The notes under the pieces are model-generated. The model worked only from the letters and a program-made list of their open reading frames with translations, did no database searches and was not told the DNA's origin. From Dastarcus helophoroides (lineage: Eukaryota > Arthropoda > Insecta > Coleoptera > Bothrideridae): a stretch of DNA of 64,000 nt. Position 1 is the first letter of the stretch; the number at the start of each line of letters is the position of its first letter. The DNA lies in NCBI GenBank assembly GCA_028583605.1, contig CM053332.1:14000442-14064441 (forward strand). The letters are read 5' to 3'. This document shows positions 34,501 through 46,920 of this stretch, one piece after another. The translations under genes and the position numbers were made by a program.

Positions 34501-34715
34501 ACTGGCTGGTCCTTGGTTATCTTCAAAAATTGAAATACAAATGTTGTCCCATGAAACCAAGAAAGATTAAAAAACACAACAGAGGTTGCTCTAACCCGTT
34601 TCGATAGCCAAACTATCATCTTCAGAGAGAAACTACACTAGCTTGGCTATCGAAACGCGTTCGAGCAACCTCTGTTGCGTTTTTTAATCTTTCTTCAAGA
34701 TTTGTATTTCAATTT
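34501..34715. repeat. ribozyme-repeat family A, head-to-head palindrome 2
   Basis: Left arm 34501-34637 (GGTCCTTGGTTATCTTC, GTCCCATGAAACCAAG, GGTTGCTCTAACCCG), right arm 34639-34715 inverted. Same arrangement as the palindrome at 33091, about 1.4 kb away, but with independent substitutions, so the head-to-head form seems to be inherited or repeatedly produced. Confidence 0.88.
34585..34633 (-). ncRNA. hammerhead-like motif, family A
   Basis: On the minus strand: GTTTCTCT, core CTGAAGA, one extra T, stem II GATAG/CTATC, core GAAA, ACGGGT, then AGAGCAAC which pairs with the opening. The extra base after the first core and the non-palindromic stem III make activity doubtful. Confidence 0.5.
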
Positions 34716-34719
34716 TTCA

Positions 34720-36445
34720 ATATTTGAAATTTCCTCTTTAATTCCAACTTTTGCTTAAAATGTTGAGTTTAAACTTGAAATTTTGTTTTAAAATCTGGGT
34801 TATTTTCACCATTTCGTATTTTCCCCATAGTTCCAACGCTTTCAACTTTTACTTTGTTTTTCGAAACTTCTACTGTCGATTCTCTTAATTTCGACATTTT
34901 TCTGAACATTTCAAATTTAAACTAATTTTGTTTCATACATTTCCAGTTTTTTCAAAATTTCGGTTTTAATCTCCAAGTTTGAATGATTTCTTTTGAAAAT
35001 TTGTATGGAGGTTAATCATTTTTTAAAGTTAGATTTATGGAAATTGGTGGTTAGGCTTCTGTTTATAACTAAGTCAGCTTTTTAGAAATTCTTCGCTTAA
35101 TAGGGTGAAATAGGGGATCAGAGACTATACATTTTCTCTATGTAGGGGACGAACGTTTGTATGGGGTTGCGTCATTTTTAAAGTTGGAAACATAGTTTGA
35201 TAAAAGTCGGCTAATTCCTCAGAAATTCCTGTTTTCCGATGAGAAATTTCATCGGCTAGTGGATTAATAACTAAAATGGGAGACCAACAATTAATACAAG
35301 CTTACTTTTGAAGAGCATCAAATTTCCAAAAGCCTCATCGTTTCAGAGTTTTTATAAAAGGTCATATACATTATACATATTATGCATTTTTCTCAACTAA
35401 CGGACGAATGCTGTTACTTTTATTAAGTTAATTGCATTATGTTCATAACATACGTCTTTAATGAGGAGTCAGGTATTTTAGTCGCGTTGTTTGAACATAT
35501 GACATAATAAAAGCCGAGCAGCTGCTGGCAAAAAGCGGTATTCACACACATATCTGAATGCGTGCGTAACTGATCTCCAGTTCTGTAGTAGTTATTCTTT
35601 TGAATTCGACCACTTCCTGCGTAAAAGAGAACCATAAATGAAATAAAATCTTCTAGATTAGTTTCGATTCTTTATGCACGGAACGGTGGAGCTCGCTTTG
35701 ACCTTGGTTAGGTTTGAAGTTACTTCAGACTTCAAACAACAGGCTCGTCCGCGGTGGGTAGGCCTTTGGAACACCTTCGCAGACAGTTTTCAATTCCCAA
35801 CTAAACCGAACAAAATAAAGGATTCAATAACAAAAGCCAAGCTCCGAGGAAGCGCCGCAGATATCATTCAGGTGTTAAATTCAAACTGCTAGACTATTTT
35901 AGTGCGATGTAGTGGTTTAAATTCGCTGTTAAAAACGTAATTCTTCCAGTTGGTTTGCAGTTCTAAGCGGTAAGTATTCGTATTTATAGCTATTTTATGA
36001 CTTGATAAGAATTAATGAATGTAATTTAAATTCAGACTAGGAAATGTGAAACTAGATCTAGATTATTTACGTTTTGTTTTATTGTATATTTATTTCTGGA
36101 AGTTTAAAAAAGTTAGTTTCTACTCAGTAAAGAAAAAACGTAATTATCTTGTTGAAGAATGGTTACTCATTAAATCGTTAAATTTGATTTTACTTTAATA
36201 GTCTAATATTTCCATTCCACTCAACAAAACTTATCACGTTTATAAATCCCAGTACTTAATTGTTGTATTTCTTTCCTTCCTAATACGCCTGCATTACTTA
36301 AAGATAACTATTATATTTCTAAAATTTTGAATAAAATATCTTTAATTCTTATTTATTTTATAAATGGAAACAGCCTTACTGCAGTATTTTCCAAATTATT
36401 GTTCACAACTCGATGGTGGTCCTCAGAAAATATATTGGAAACGCT
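34720..36445. other. mixed array remnants and unique DNA
   Basis: 34720-34990 is T-rich array. 34990-36445 is mostly unique AT-rich DNA. One 72-codon frame, 35674-35892, has higher GC and contains QARPRWVGLWNTFADSFQF and KAKLRGSAADIIQVLN; the second piece faintly resembles gag-type helices, but no family can be named. Confidence 0.4.
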
Positions 36446-36516
36446 CAATACGAGGTGCGACAATTTATAAACCAGACTTGGGTCATACATCAGGTTTATT
36501 CACATAATCTTGCAAT

Positions 36517-36805
36517 TTAGCTCTTTTTCCCTTCAATGTACTCCCCTTCCCTGTCTACCCACGTCGGCATTCGCATCTTGAATTGTCCAAAGCAGCATTG
36601 CAGCTCATCAAACCCCAACTGTTGCAGCAGGTGTGCCTTTTTTGTCTTCGCTTCTTTAACGGATGGAAAATGGGTTCCCTTCAGGACACTTTTCACTTTG
36701 CGGAACAAAAATAAGTCACGTGGGGCCAAATTTGATCAATATGGAAGATGGTCAAGCACTGAAATCCATTTATCGGCAAATCTCTTGACCGAAAGAGTGT
36801 TATGA
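36517..36805 (-). pseudogene. mariner transposase C-terminal part
   Basis: Includes SVKRFADKWISVLDHLPYSS, NLAPRDLFLFRKVKSVLKG (the last Asp of the DD34D triad) and FKMRMPTWVDREGEYIEGKK, the standard mariner C-terminus, ending at 36517. The upstream part, with the FFDIWS Asp, lies across the Tc1 insertion. The gene is cut into at least three pieces and has internal frame loss, so it is dead. Confidence 0.9.
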
Positions 36806-36824
36806 GGTGAGGCCAAAAAGACTA

Positions 36825-38442
36825 CGAGCCCCTTCCCATTTCAGTTGGCCCACCTTAAGATTTATCAGAAATTTCGCTTTGGGGTGAAAAAAATAGAATG
36901 AATTAATCGAACTCCAAATTGTTTATTCTTTTAACAGTATTTTTAACACATTGTAACCACATACAATGCATATTAGATAAATAAAGGTGATAATTACCAC
37001 AAAATGTAAAAAAATAGAAATAAGTTAAATTAAGAAAACAACAATTTTATTATTTACCACTCGGTAACATCTCCTTTATTTTTTATAACAGCTAACATTC
37101 GTTGGGGCATGGTATTAACCAAATCTTAGGCAAAATTTTGGTGTAAAAGAATCCCATATTTCTTGAAGCCTTTGCTTCAGTTCAGGGACTGTTCGTGCAT
37201 GATGTTTTCGTAACACGTTTTTCATCTCGTGCCATAAAGTTTCTATGGGTGATAAATCCGGAATACTAAAAATCCATTTCAAAGGTGGTATAATATGGTC
37301 TTTCATCCATTTTAAGCTTCTTTTAGAGGCGTGGCATGCTGCGCCGTCTTGTTGAAACACGAACTGTTAGCCGGATGTCAAAAATTCTTTCATTACCAGT
37401 AAAAGTGCTTCTTCTAAAATGGACAAGTATTTGTTTGTAGGAAGTTTTCCTACTCTTCCTGACGACATGCTATCCCACACCATGACAGATGCAGGAAATT
37501 TTCATTTTTTTTGGGGCAGTCGGGATAGAACGCCTCATTCATTTTTTCGAATAACTCTACTCCGGCTGTATTAAATACAAACTTCGAATCGTGCCTCATC
37601 GCTCCATTGTATCGCATGCCATTGCTGAAATACCCAATCCTTATATTTTTTTGCCCATCTTAACATATTTTTCTTTTGCTGCAGTGTTAAAAGTGATTTT
37701 TGCTTTAGCCTAATGCAAAATTGTCATTCTTAATTCTAGAAGTTTGGGGTTTTATTGAAAAACACACCTTATTAGTCCCAAATCCCAATTTATGAGCGTC
37801 TCTGTGAGTTGTTGATATAGAAATATGCCTTTCAACACTATCACTCCACAAAGCACTCAACTGAAGGTAATTAGCATGTATGTTTTTCTTGAAAATTCTT
37901 TTTAATGATCTTCTGTCTGCACTGGTAATTTTGCTTTTTTCACATATCGGGGTTTTGTAATGACTGAACCGGTCATTTTATACCTTCTAACTATATTTTA
38001 TACACTATACCGCGGTAACTCTAATAAATTTGCAATTTTAAAGTTTGATTTTCCACATTTAAAAGATGTAATGATAAGAGAACGAATTTTGTCATCGATC
38101 ACCGTTCCTCTATCCATTTTAAAAAATGCAATTACCTTGAAGCTGCATCAAATGCATTTTGAGATCTGTGAGTAATAGCAATCGTTTTGACATATGTTGT
38201 CCACAGTCATCTTCAGAATATGGGCTTACCTTGTAATGGCGTATTTTTGCAACATTTTCGCTTGTTTGTTACAAATCTGAATAGGGAAAAATAAGGTTGG
38301 TGTTTTCTACTGCAAATTATTAAATATACGTTATTAATTACTTTGGTGCCCACAAACAGCTGCTAGTATTTATTGTATTTTATTAATAACCTAAAAACCT
38401 AAGATTTTATTAGGTGGGCCAACTAAAATGGGAAGGGGCTCG
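36825..38442 (-). mobile_element. Tc1-like element nested in the mariner
   Basis: Inverted ends CGAGCCCCTTCCCATTT..AGTTGGCCCACCT at both sides, one mismatch in over 30 bases, with TA at 36823-36824 and 38443-38444. Length 1,618 bases, normal for Tc1. The interruption falls inside the mariner coding frame, so this insertion is younger than the mariner. Confidence 0.93.
37060..38125 (-). pseudogene. Tc1 transposase, decayed
   Basis: The C-terminal part is the clearest: FQQDGAACHASKRSLKWMKD and PDLSPIETLWHEMKNVLRKH (37115-37360). Thirty-four residues separate the Asp of QQD from the Glu of PIETLW, the DD34E spacing of Tc1. Upstream, the frame near 38120-37960 has helix-turn-helix-like text (CGKSNFKIANLLELPR). 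Many stops and frameshifts lie between. It would have cut and pasted the element at TA sites. Confidence 0.88.
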
Positions 38443-38879
38443 TATGGTGAGGCCAGAGATGCGACCGCTTTTTTCTCACTCGTTTCCTCAGTCTGGTCAA
38501 AACCTCAAAGAAATTTTGGTTTACTTTCTCAGACATCCACTCAACCATCACAACACTCCAAATGTCAAAGAAAACGATTAACATTGAATTTCGACTTGGT
38601 CATCCTTGCCTTTTTCATTCTTTAAAATTCAGGAGACTTCCAATGCATCTGGTTCTAGATCATACTGGAAAATCCAAGTTTCATAATAGATGATGGCTTT
38701 TTTCGGAAAGTCGGGCTTTTTGGTGTAGGACAGGGGTCGACAAACCGCGGCTTACGAGCCGCATGCGGCCCTTTTAAAAGAAAATTGCGGCTCTTTAAAT
38801 TCCCCTAAAAAATAAATAAATAAAAGTTAGAGGAGACAGACACTCAGACACTCATTAAACAAGTGACCTACAGAAGTAG

Positions 38880-41800
38880 AAATTTTCAAGAATCCTTTTC
38901 TAGGAATTTTTACGTCTTACTTAAATTTTGACAAAAAGTTATGATTTCAAGAAGTATTTTTCCGAAATTTTTGATTGATTTGTATTAACATTTTGAAAAA
39001 ATATATGAAATTTCTAGAAAAAGACTAACTTGGGGAGTCGAAATTTCTAAAAACATATTTTTCTCATGATTTATACTTTTTTATTTGTAGATTTTCTAAA
39101 ACCTTGAGATTTCGTGAGAAAAAGGTGAATTACTTTGTGTGAGAAAAAAAAATCTAAATTTTCAAAAACGGCAAATATTAAAGTTCGAAATAAAAGCTGA
39201 AATTTCCAGAAAAAGCCGAATTTTGAGAAAAAGAGATTTGGAAAAAATTGAGACGAAGATATACCGAGTATTCTATCTAAACCATCGGTAAGTTTATTAC
39301 ATTTCTTTACAGAGTCTTCGAAAAAATTGAGAAAAAGGAACAGATTTCAAAAAATTGAGAAAAAGGAATTTATCAAAAGTTCTCAATAAAAGGTAAAATT
39401 TTAGAAAAAAAAAACGTAGAATTTCGACAATAGATTGAAACCCAGGACAAATTAAAAACCTAAAATGTTTAAAAAATTTTGAATTTTTTGAAATATAGTA
39501 AAATTTCTTAAAGAGAAATTGTAAACATTAGTTGGAAGCTTAGAAAAATTGTCGATCTTTAAAAAAAGTCGAAGTTTTTCATATTCCTCTTTTCATTTAT
39601 TGTTCTTTTCTTTGTTCCTGAAGAAGCCCCCTACGATGGTGGGCGAAACGTCGAACACTTTTAGTAGTTCTTTGACACAGTCCAATCTCGGAAGAAGTAT
39701 ATCCTGTAAAGAAGAAAAAAGTTTAATTTTAGGAAGAATTTCATGGAAAAAGTTTAGAACAACTCGAAGTTTAGGATAAAAAATTGCAATTTCCCAGAGA
39801 AAGCTAAATTTTAAAAATAAATTTGCAATTTCCAGAACAGGACGAATTAAAAAATCTCCAAATTTTCAGATAAATTCGAATTTTGAGCAAATTGGTAAAA
39901 TAATTTCGAAAGGAAAATTCCAAGAAAATTATCGAGCAGAGTTTAACTTTAAAAAAAAGTCAAAATTTCCCAGAAAAAGCTAAATTTTGAGAAAAAGGAA
40001 GAGATTTCAAAAAAAACTGGGAAAAATGAAGACATTTAAAAAAAATGGAGTTTATCTAATTCCGAAAAAGGGAGAAATTTCGAAAACAATGAATTTATTG
40101 AAAGTTCTCAAGAAAGACAAAATTTAGAAAAAAAAAACGTCGATTTTCGACCGTAGATTAAAACCCAAAACAAATTTAAAAACCTGCAATTTTTAGACAA
40201 TTTTGAATTTTTTGAAAAATTGCAAAATTTCCAAAAGGGAAATTGTAAGAATAAACTGACAGCTTAGAAAAAATTGTTGAAATTTAAAAAAGTTAAAGTT
40301 TCTCAGAGAAGAAGAAAGAGTCAAACTTTAGGAAAAATTTCAAGGAAAAAGGCAAAATCGTGAAAAAGCTCTAAATTTTGACAAAAAATTTACAATTTTC
40401 CAGAGAAAATTAAATGTTGAGAATAAATTTGAAATTTCGAGAACAAGACGATTTAAAAAAAAATCCAAATTTTTACATAAATTCGAATTTTGAGAACATT
40501 TGTAAAATAATTTCGAAAGAAAATTTCAAGAAAACTTCGAGAAAAATTTTTAACCCTAAAAAAACGTCAGAATTTCCCAGAAATAGCCGAATTTTAAGAA
40601 AAAGGAGGAGATTTAGAAAAAAATTGGGAAAAGTGATTTAAAATGAATGAATTTGTCCAAAGTTCTCAAATAAGGGCAAAATTTCAGAAAAAAAAACGTC
40701 GAATTTCCACAATAGATTGAAACTCAAAACAAATTTAAAAAACTCGAAATTTTCAGATAAAAGAGAAAATGTAAAAATAAACTGTAAGCTTAAAAAAGTG
40801 TCGGACTTTAAAAAAGTCGAAGTTTTTTTAAGAAAAGTTCCAAATTTCGATAAAAATTTGCAATTTTCCAGAGAAAATTAAATTTTGAGAATAAATTTGA
40901 AATTTCGAAAACAAGACGAATTTAAAAAACTCCACATTTTCATATAAATCGAAATTTTGAGAAAATTGGTAAAATAAATTCGGAAGCAAAGAGAATGTTG
41001 ACAAAACTTCCAATTTCGAGAAGTGTTAAACTTTTAAAAAAATTGTCAAAATTTTCCAGAGAAAGTCAAATTTTAAGAAAAATATCAAATTCTAAGATTT
41101 GAAAATAGATGAATTTCGTTCGAAATAAAAGTTGATATTTCCAGGAAAAACTGAATTTTGAAAAAAATAGATTTCGAAAAATATGAATTTGTCAAAATTC
41201 TCAAAAAAGCAAAATTTTAGAAAAAATACGTCCAATTTTGACAATGGATTGAATTGCAGAACCAATTTAAAAACCTAAAATTTTTAGACAAATTTGAATT
41301 TTGTGAAAAATTGTAAAATCTCGAAGAGAGAAATTGTAAACAACTCAAAGTTTAGAAAAAATTGTCCAAATTTAAAAAGTCGAAGTTTTTCAGAGGAGAA
41401 GAAGAAAATAAATAATTTGCAACTTTCCAGAGAAAGTTAAATTTTGAGAATAAATTTGCAATTTCGAGAACAAGACGAATAAAAATATTTCAAATTTTCA
41501 GAAAAATTCGAATTTTGAGAATATTGGTAAAATGATTTCTAAATAAAAATGAATGTGGATAACATTTCAAGTTTTGAGAAAAGTGTTAAACCTTAAGAAA
41601 AAGGTCCAAATTTCCCAAAGAAAGTCAAATTTTAAGAACAAAATCAAATTCTTAAAGTCAAACATTCTAAAAATGGGTGAATTTCGTCGATAATATCGCA
41701 ATTTGCAGAAACATAATAAAATGTCGAATTTTCAGTTAAAAGCGGAAATTTCGAGAAACACTTAATTTTGCGAAACAGGTCGAAATTTCCAGAAAATAAA

Positions 41801-42290
41801 TAAAAGTTTAAATATTCAGTAAAAGTCAATATTTTGGGGTAATAGTGAAATTTGGAAAAGGTACGTAATTTAAAAAGAATAGAAATTTCGAGAAAAAACT
41901 CGCAATTTAGAACAAAGTTAAAGAAATATAATTTTGGAAAAAAGTCAAATTTAAGAATAGATCTAAATTTCTAAAAAAGAAAATTTGAGGAAAAGATCGA
42001 AATCTTCAAAAACTATTTTATTTAACATCTCCAAATTATTACTTCAAATTTTTACTTTTTTTTACGAAATCGACAATAGATGAATTTTTGAGAAATAAAT
42101 TGAATCTTCCAGTCGAATTAAAACAGTAAACATTTTCACAGATTATCGAGTTTTGAGAAGAGAGGAAGATTTAGAGAAAAAAGTCTAAATCAAAATAATA
42201 ATAATAATAAAAATTAAAAAAAAAGACGAATACAGGCAAGAGTTAAAAAAGTCGAATCACGAGAAAAAGGCAAATTTTGAAATAAAGCTC
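38880..42290 (+). repeat. degenerate purine-strand array within hAT copy 1
   Basis: Same word as elsewhere, with larger imperfect internal repeats: blocks containing TTTCCAGAGAAAATTAAATT, CGAATTTTGAGAA.ATTGG and GAATTTATTGAAAGTTCTCA come back about every 450-500 bases, so it evolved by block duplication. Confidence 0.75.
39614..39656 (+). ncRNA. hammerhead-like motif, family B
   Basis: GTTC (39614-39617), CTGAAGA, one extra A, stem II GCCC/GGGC around CCTACGATGGT, GAAA (39645-39648), ACGT, C, then GAAC (39653-39656) pairing with the opening GTTC. The same sequence occurs at 59666-59708, downstream of a Penelope endonuclease. The extra A after CTGAAGA is also found in the other copy. Confidence 0.55.
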
Positions 42291-42519
42291 TAAATTATGA
42301 GAAATAAAAGGCCTTTTGGGCTGAAGATGTTTTCTTTTGACTACATGAGTCAAAGGGGCCTCTCCCTGTCCCATATATTGTCTGATTTATCTGATTTAAT
42401 TTTGAAATAAAATGTGAAATCAGAAATAAAAACTTGTAGCTCTTTGAAATTCACGAAACCAATTTTTTCATTGCGGATGGCTCTTTTGGCTTAAAAGTTT
42501 GCCGACCCCTGGTGTAGAC

Positions 42520-43100
42520 CAAATGTCTCTCTGGTTATCCTTCTGCTTCTGGGTGAGGATTTCCGTGGTCAATTTCGCACAAACTTTTCGCATGTTAAGT
42601 TCAGCATCTAGAATAGCGCAGGGTGGGGCGTTTGGCCCCCTGGCTCCTGAAGCACTTTTTCTTCAAAATTCGTACTTTCCTTGGAATTTCGACATTTTTT
42701 GATAATCTCAATTTTTTTCACATTTCGTAATTTTTCGCAAAATTTGTATTTTTAATTTGTGGATGGCAAATGTTGGATTTCTGTGCAAAATTTTGAATTT
42801 TTTCCCCAAAATTCGATTTTTTGGAATTTCAATTTTTTTCTTGAAATTTCAATTTTTTTCCTGAAGTTTTAAAATATTTTTCAAAATCCGTTTTCTGCTT
42901 TTGCTATTTTGTAAATTAGTCTTTTTTTCAAAATGTCGCTAGTTTTTCTCAAAATCGGCCTTTTCATAGTTTTCCCTTGCATTATAAATCCGATTTTATA
43001 TTTCCGCCAGCGTCACATTTCTCCTTGGACTTGACCGATGACTTTTTTTTAAAATTAGTCTGGTTTCAAAATTTCAAGATAATAACAACTAAAACTAGTG
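42520..43100. repeat. mariner remnant then pyrimidine-strand array
   Basis: To about 42650 mariner sequence, then T-rich words (CAAAATTCGATTTTTTGGAA) to about 43090. Confidence 0.65.
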
Positions 43101-43104
43101 TTTT

Positions 43105-43310
43105 TTTTAATTTGTGAACTGTCATGAAGTGACGTTTTCAATAAATTTAAATATCCACGTAGTCGCATTTCAAAAACTGTTTAGAAAATTGTCAACAAAC
43201 CATAAAAATTTAAATATTTCCAAACTGGGCCGAAGAAATGTTAAATAAATTGAAAAAACATAATATTTCCGGTCAATAAGGGTCTACCATGAAGAATAAA
43301 ACTAGTGTAT
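43105..43310 (+). repeat. family C tail repeat, copy 2
   Basis: AACTGTCATGAAGTGACG, GGGCCGAAGAAATGTTAAAT and CTACCATGAAGAATAAA align with 16440-16645 over some 200 bases. The hammerhead is missing here. 43311-43960 beyond it shows nothing recognisable. Confidence 0.75.
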
Positions 43311-43959
43311 CATCTTTTTGGTTTGATAATCTTAAATCAGGTTTAGTATTAGTTCGATCCAATGGGGTAGGCAAACTACGTGAAGTATAAAATTGAAGAA
43401 ATCGTGTTGTGCTCTTTACACATATTTTCATTAATAAAATGATCCATGCGACTTTAATTATCGTGAATTATGTTTAAAATTTTAATGAATGGAAAATGGG
43501 GCAGCGTGCCTGAGAAAGTTTCTTACGAAATAATACTTCGTTAAAACAATGGATGCTGCCACAACGAATAATCACTTATAGAGTTCTAATACGTTAATCA
43601 TTTTTTTAATTAATAAACCTCAAGTTAGTTGCTCGGACCACCTACTGGATGGAATCGAACAAAATATTTATCCAATAAGGATGGTGAATATATCAGATTT
43701 AAAATAAAAACCAAAAACAAGATATCTGACAAGAACACAAAGTACAGATAAATTATAATTTTATTAATCTAATTTAGTGAGTTCTAAACTGGGAATTGCA
43801 AAGGAACCACTTTTTTTTCAAATTTCGTTGATTTGGAAACTGGATGACATTCACTGGATTGCAGTCGTTTTTTTATCATAGATTTTGCACTCTTACACAT
43901 ACGATATAAAATGTATGGCGCCCTTTTTTTTCTGTCATATTAATCTTTATTAAATACTA

Positions 43960-46790
43960 GCCGATCCCCGCGACTTTGTCTGCACAAGATCCAATAACGT
44001 CATATTTCAAAATAAAATAATTTCTCTTTTGATTTTAATACAATAATAACTTCAAAGGTTGCGCTTCATGTTCTAAGGATCGTAATTAACGTCCGTTATT
44101 TTAATTCAATTTGCAACTAAAAATACTAAATGCTCGATAAAAAATTAAAACATTTTAATGACAATTTGGACTTTTTTCTAATTTTGATTTTAAAAAAATT
44201 TCGGCCTTTTTTTAAAAACTTTGACAATGAAACGTTTTGACTAAGGTCAAATTTTCTGAAAAGTTGAATTTTTTCAAAATTTTCACTTTATTTCCAAAAT
44301 TTATACCTTTTTTCAAAATTTCCATTTCTTGTTTAAAATAGGACTTTTCTAAAAACTTCTGACTTTTTCTCAAATTTTTAAATGTTTTCAAAATTTTTAC
44401 TATTTTTGAAAATTTCCAAAAAATTATATATTTTTTTAAAGATGTCGATTTTTTTGAAAATATTGCTTTTGTTAAAAATGTCGACTTTTTTAAAAACATA
44501 GACTTTTCAAAATTTATATCTTTTTTCAAAAAACTTAGTTTTTTGAAGTTTCTTGAAAATTTATCTTTTAATATTATTACTTTTTTAAATAATATAGTTT
44601 TTTAAAACCTTTCGTCTTTTCTCGATTTTTGATTTTTATTTTTTCAAATTTGCACTTATTTTCAAAATTTGATTATTTTCTTTGAATTTCAACCGCGTAT
44701 TTCAAAATTTCGTCTTCTTTTCCAAAATATCGACTTTTTATTCAATTTTCTTTTAAATTTTGATTATATTTGAAAATTTTGGTTTTTTGAAATTGAAACA
44801 TTTTTTTTTAATTTCGACTTTTCTGACATTTACGGCTATTTTAAAAAATTTTAATTTTTTTTACGAATTTTGCAATTTTTTAATGTCAAGAATTATTTGA
44901 AAATTTCGTACCTTTCTCAAAATTTCGTTTTTTTTTTTGTTAAATATTCGACGCTTTTTCAAAATTTCATCTTTCTTCCAAGTTCTAATCAAAACCTTCA
45001 ACTTTCCAAAAAACTGTTTGCCTTTTTATCAAAATTTGAACTTTCAAAATTTTGACCTTTTTCAAGATTTTAATTTCATTTTGATAGGCTTTGTTCTTCC
45101 ATATTCATACCTTTTTTGACTTTTTTGAAATGTTGAAGAGTTTTTAATTTTTTTAAATTAAAATATCGTTACTTTATTTATAATGTTGACTATTTTCAAA
45201 AATTTAGATTTCCAAAATTTAAAAATTGAAATACAAAAATTGTCCCCTGAAAGCAAGAAAGATTGAAAAATACAACAAAGGTTGCTCTAACGCCTTTCGA
45301 CAGCCAAGCTATTATCTTCAGAGAGATACTCAAATTAAATTAAATTAAATTCTTGAAATTTCGAATTTGTTTGAAAATTTCGTTATTTTTTCGAATCTTT
45401 CAAATTTTTGAAAATGTCAACTTTTTTAAAACTGAGTTTTCTTGACAATCTTAACTACTTTGTAGAAATTCTATGGTAAAGATTTCGTTTAAACTTGTTT
45501 TGAAAATGTTGCCTTTTTCAAAATTTTCCACTTTTCTTCAAAATTCTGACAAAAATTTTGATTCTAAAATTTCGACTTTTTTTGTTAATTTCAACTAATA
45601 TTCAGAATTTCAATTTTCTTTGGATAATTAAAATGTTGTGAAAGTTTGCCCATTTTCAATTTTTTTTTGAAAATGTTTTTTCTCAAAATTTTATCATTTT
45701 TCAAAATTTCGACTTCTTTGCAAAATTTCATTTTTTTTTTGAAAAAATTGCGACTTTCTTGAAATTTCGACTTTGTTTTAAAATTGTTGACTATTTTGCA
45801 AAATTTCCGGATTTTCTGAAAATTTGAGATATTTTGGTCAAAATGTCAAGATTTCTTTTTTTTTAATTTAGATATTTCTTTAAAATTGCTTGTTTTATGA
45901 ATATTTTCAATTAAAAACTTTGGCTTTAAAAAATTTTTCGAAAATTATCATTAACCAAAATTGGGACTTTTCTTTAAAAATGTTGATAATATTGGTTTTT
46001 TTTCATTATTTAGACTTGTCAAAAATCTGAAAATTGGGCACCAAATTTTTTTTGAAACCTCGGCATTTTTTTTAATTTTGACTGTTTTTGAACTTTTGTT
46101 CTACTTTTCGTATTGTTGTTAAATTTTGAATTGTTTTAAAAATATTGCAATTTTTTTCCAAATTCTCGAATTTTTTGAAAATGTCAACTTTTTAAAATGT
46201 TTCTATTTTTTTTTAAATTTTGACCTTTTTTGAAAATTCTGTCTGTCCATTTTCCAATATTTTGTTTTTTAGAAATTTTAAGTGTCTGAAAATTTCGAGT
46301 GTCTCTTGTCCAATCTTTTTTATTCTCGAAACTTGGCATTTTTGTAACTTCGATTTTTTTCGCAAAATTTGCCCGTTCCTTCAATTTTTTCATTTATTTT
46401 TTTTTTGAAGAATCCGACTTTGCAAATTACGAATTTTTAAATTTTGTACGAATTGTATAAAACTAATGCGAAAAAAAATTTCGATTTAAAAGTAACATTT
46501 TAAAAAGGACTGTTTTTTAAGTTTACACTAAAAAGTTTCAAAAAAAGTCGAAATTTAAAAGAATTTTCGCATTTCAAATCTAAATAGAAATTTTGAGAAA
46601 AGAGTACAAAGTGAAATGTTTCGATTGTGTACAGAATATGTTGACTATAAAGTGAAAATTTCGAGAAGAAACTTCAAAATATTTTTAAAAAATGTTCCTC
46701 CACATTTCAATATAAACATTGCAAGTACCAAATGAAAGCCAAAATTTCGAATTTTAAATTTAAATGTTTAGAAACTAAAAGAAAAGATTT
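43960..46790. mobile_element. strand-switching repeat block, copy 1
   Basis: Starts with ACTAGCCGATCCCCGCGACTT, similar to the edges at 48370 and 51436 and to dispersed ACTAGCTGACCCGGC-type LINE ends known in insects. The block is T-rich array on + to about 46430, passes a shared hinge (AATTACGAATTTTTAAATTT, then CGAATTGTATAAAACTAATG), then is A-rich to about 46790. No proteins. Possibly a retroelement tail or composite repeat. Confidence 0.55.
45225..45326 (-). repeat. ribozyme-repeat family A, single arm
   Basis: AAATTGAAATACAAAAATTG, TGTCCCCTGAAAGCAAG, GGTTGCTCTAACGCC, then CTTCAGAGAGA. On the minus strand, 45281-45326 reads CTCT-CTGAAGA-T-AATAGC/GCTGTC-GAAA-GGCGTT-AGAG; substitutions weaken stems II and III. 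Confidence 0.8.
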
Positions 46791-46915
46791 ATTCTTCATG
46801 GTAGACCGGAAATATTATTATATTTAACATTTCTTCGGCCCAGTCAACAAACCATAAAAATTTAAATATTGCCAAACTGGGCCGAAGAAATGTTAAATAA
46901 ATTGAAAAAAACATA
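46791..46915. repeat. family C tail, inverted pair
   Basis: TATTCTTCATGGTAGACCGG to TTCTTCGGCCCAGT (left) is the complement of the family C tail. The direct orientation follows at once (CAACAAACCATAAAAATTTA ... CTGGGCCGAAGAAATG), giving a small foldback. Its right boundary falls short of the usual end. Confidence 0.75.
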
Positions 46916-46920
46916 AAAGA

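Larger units (their letters stand above)
38731..42511 (+). mobile_element. hAT-like element filled with array DNA, copy 1
   Basis: Starts CAGGGGTCGACAAACCGCGG and ends TTTGCCGACCCCTG, inverted. Flanking 8-mers GTGTAGGA and GTGTAGAC agree at six positions, and the mariner reading resumes across them. CAGGGGTCGGCAAAC ends are characteristic of hAT. The interior from about 38880 to 42290 is the degenerate purine-strand array and contains no transposase. The same family, in reverse orientation, is at 54228-57594. Confidence 0.88.
36451..42650 (-). mobile_element. mariner element, split by two later insertions
   Basis: The 3' end has TACGAGGTGCGACAATTTAT at 36449, a mariner-type inverted end beside a TA. 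Coding pieces on the minus strand run in order from right to left: MRKVCAKLTTEI (about 42600), ETWIFQYDLEPDALEV (about 38680), MLIVFFDIWSVVMVEW and FEVLTRLRKRVRKKR (38450-38600), then 36517-36805. A Tc1 element (36825-38442) and a hAT element (38731-42511) interrupt it. The other inverted end is missing; array DNA begins near 42660. Confidence 0.88.
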
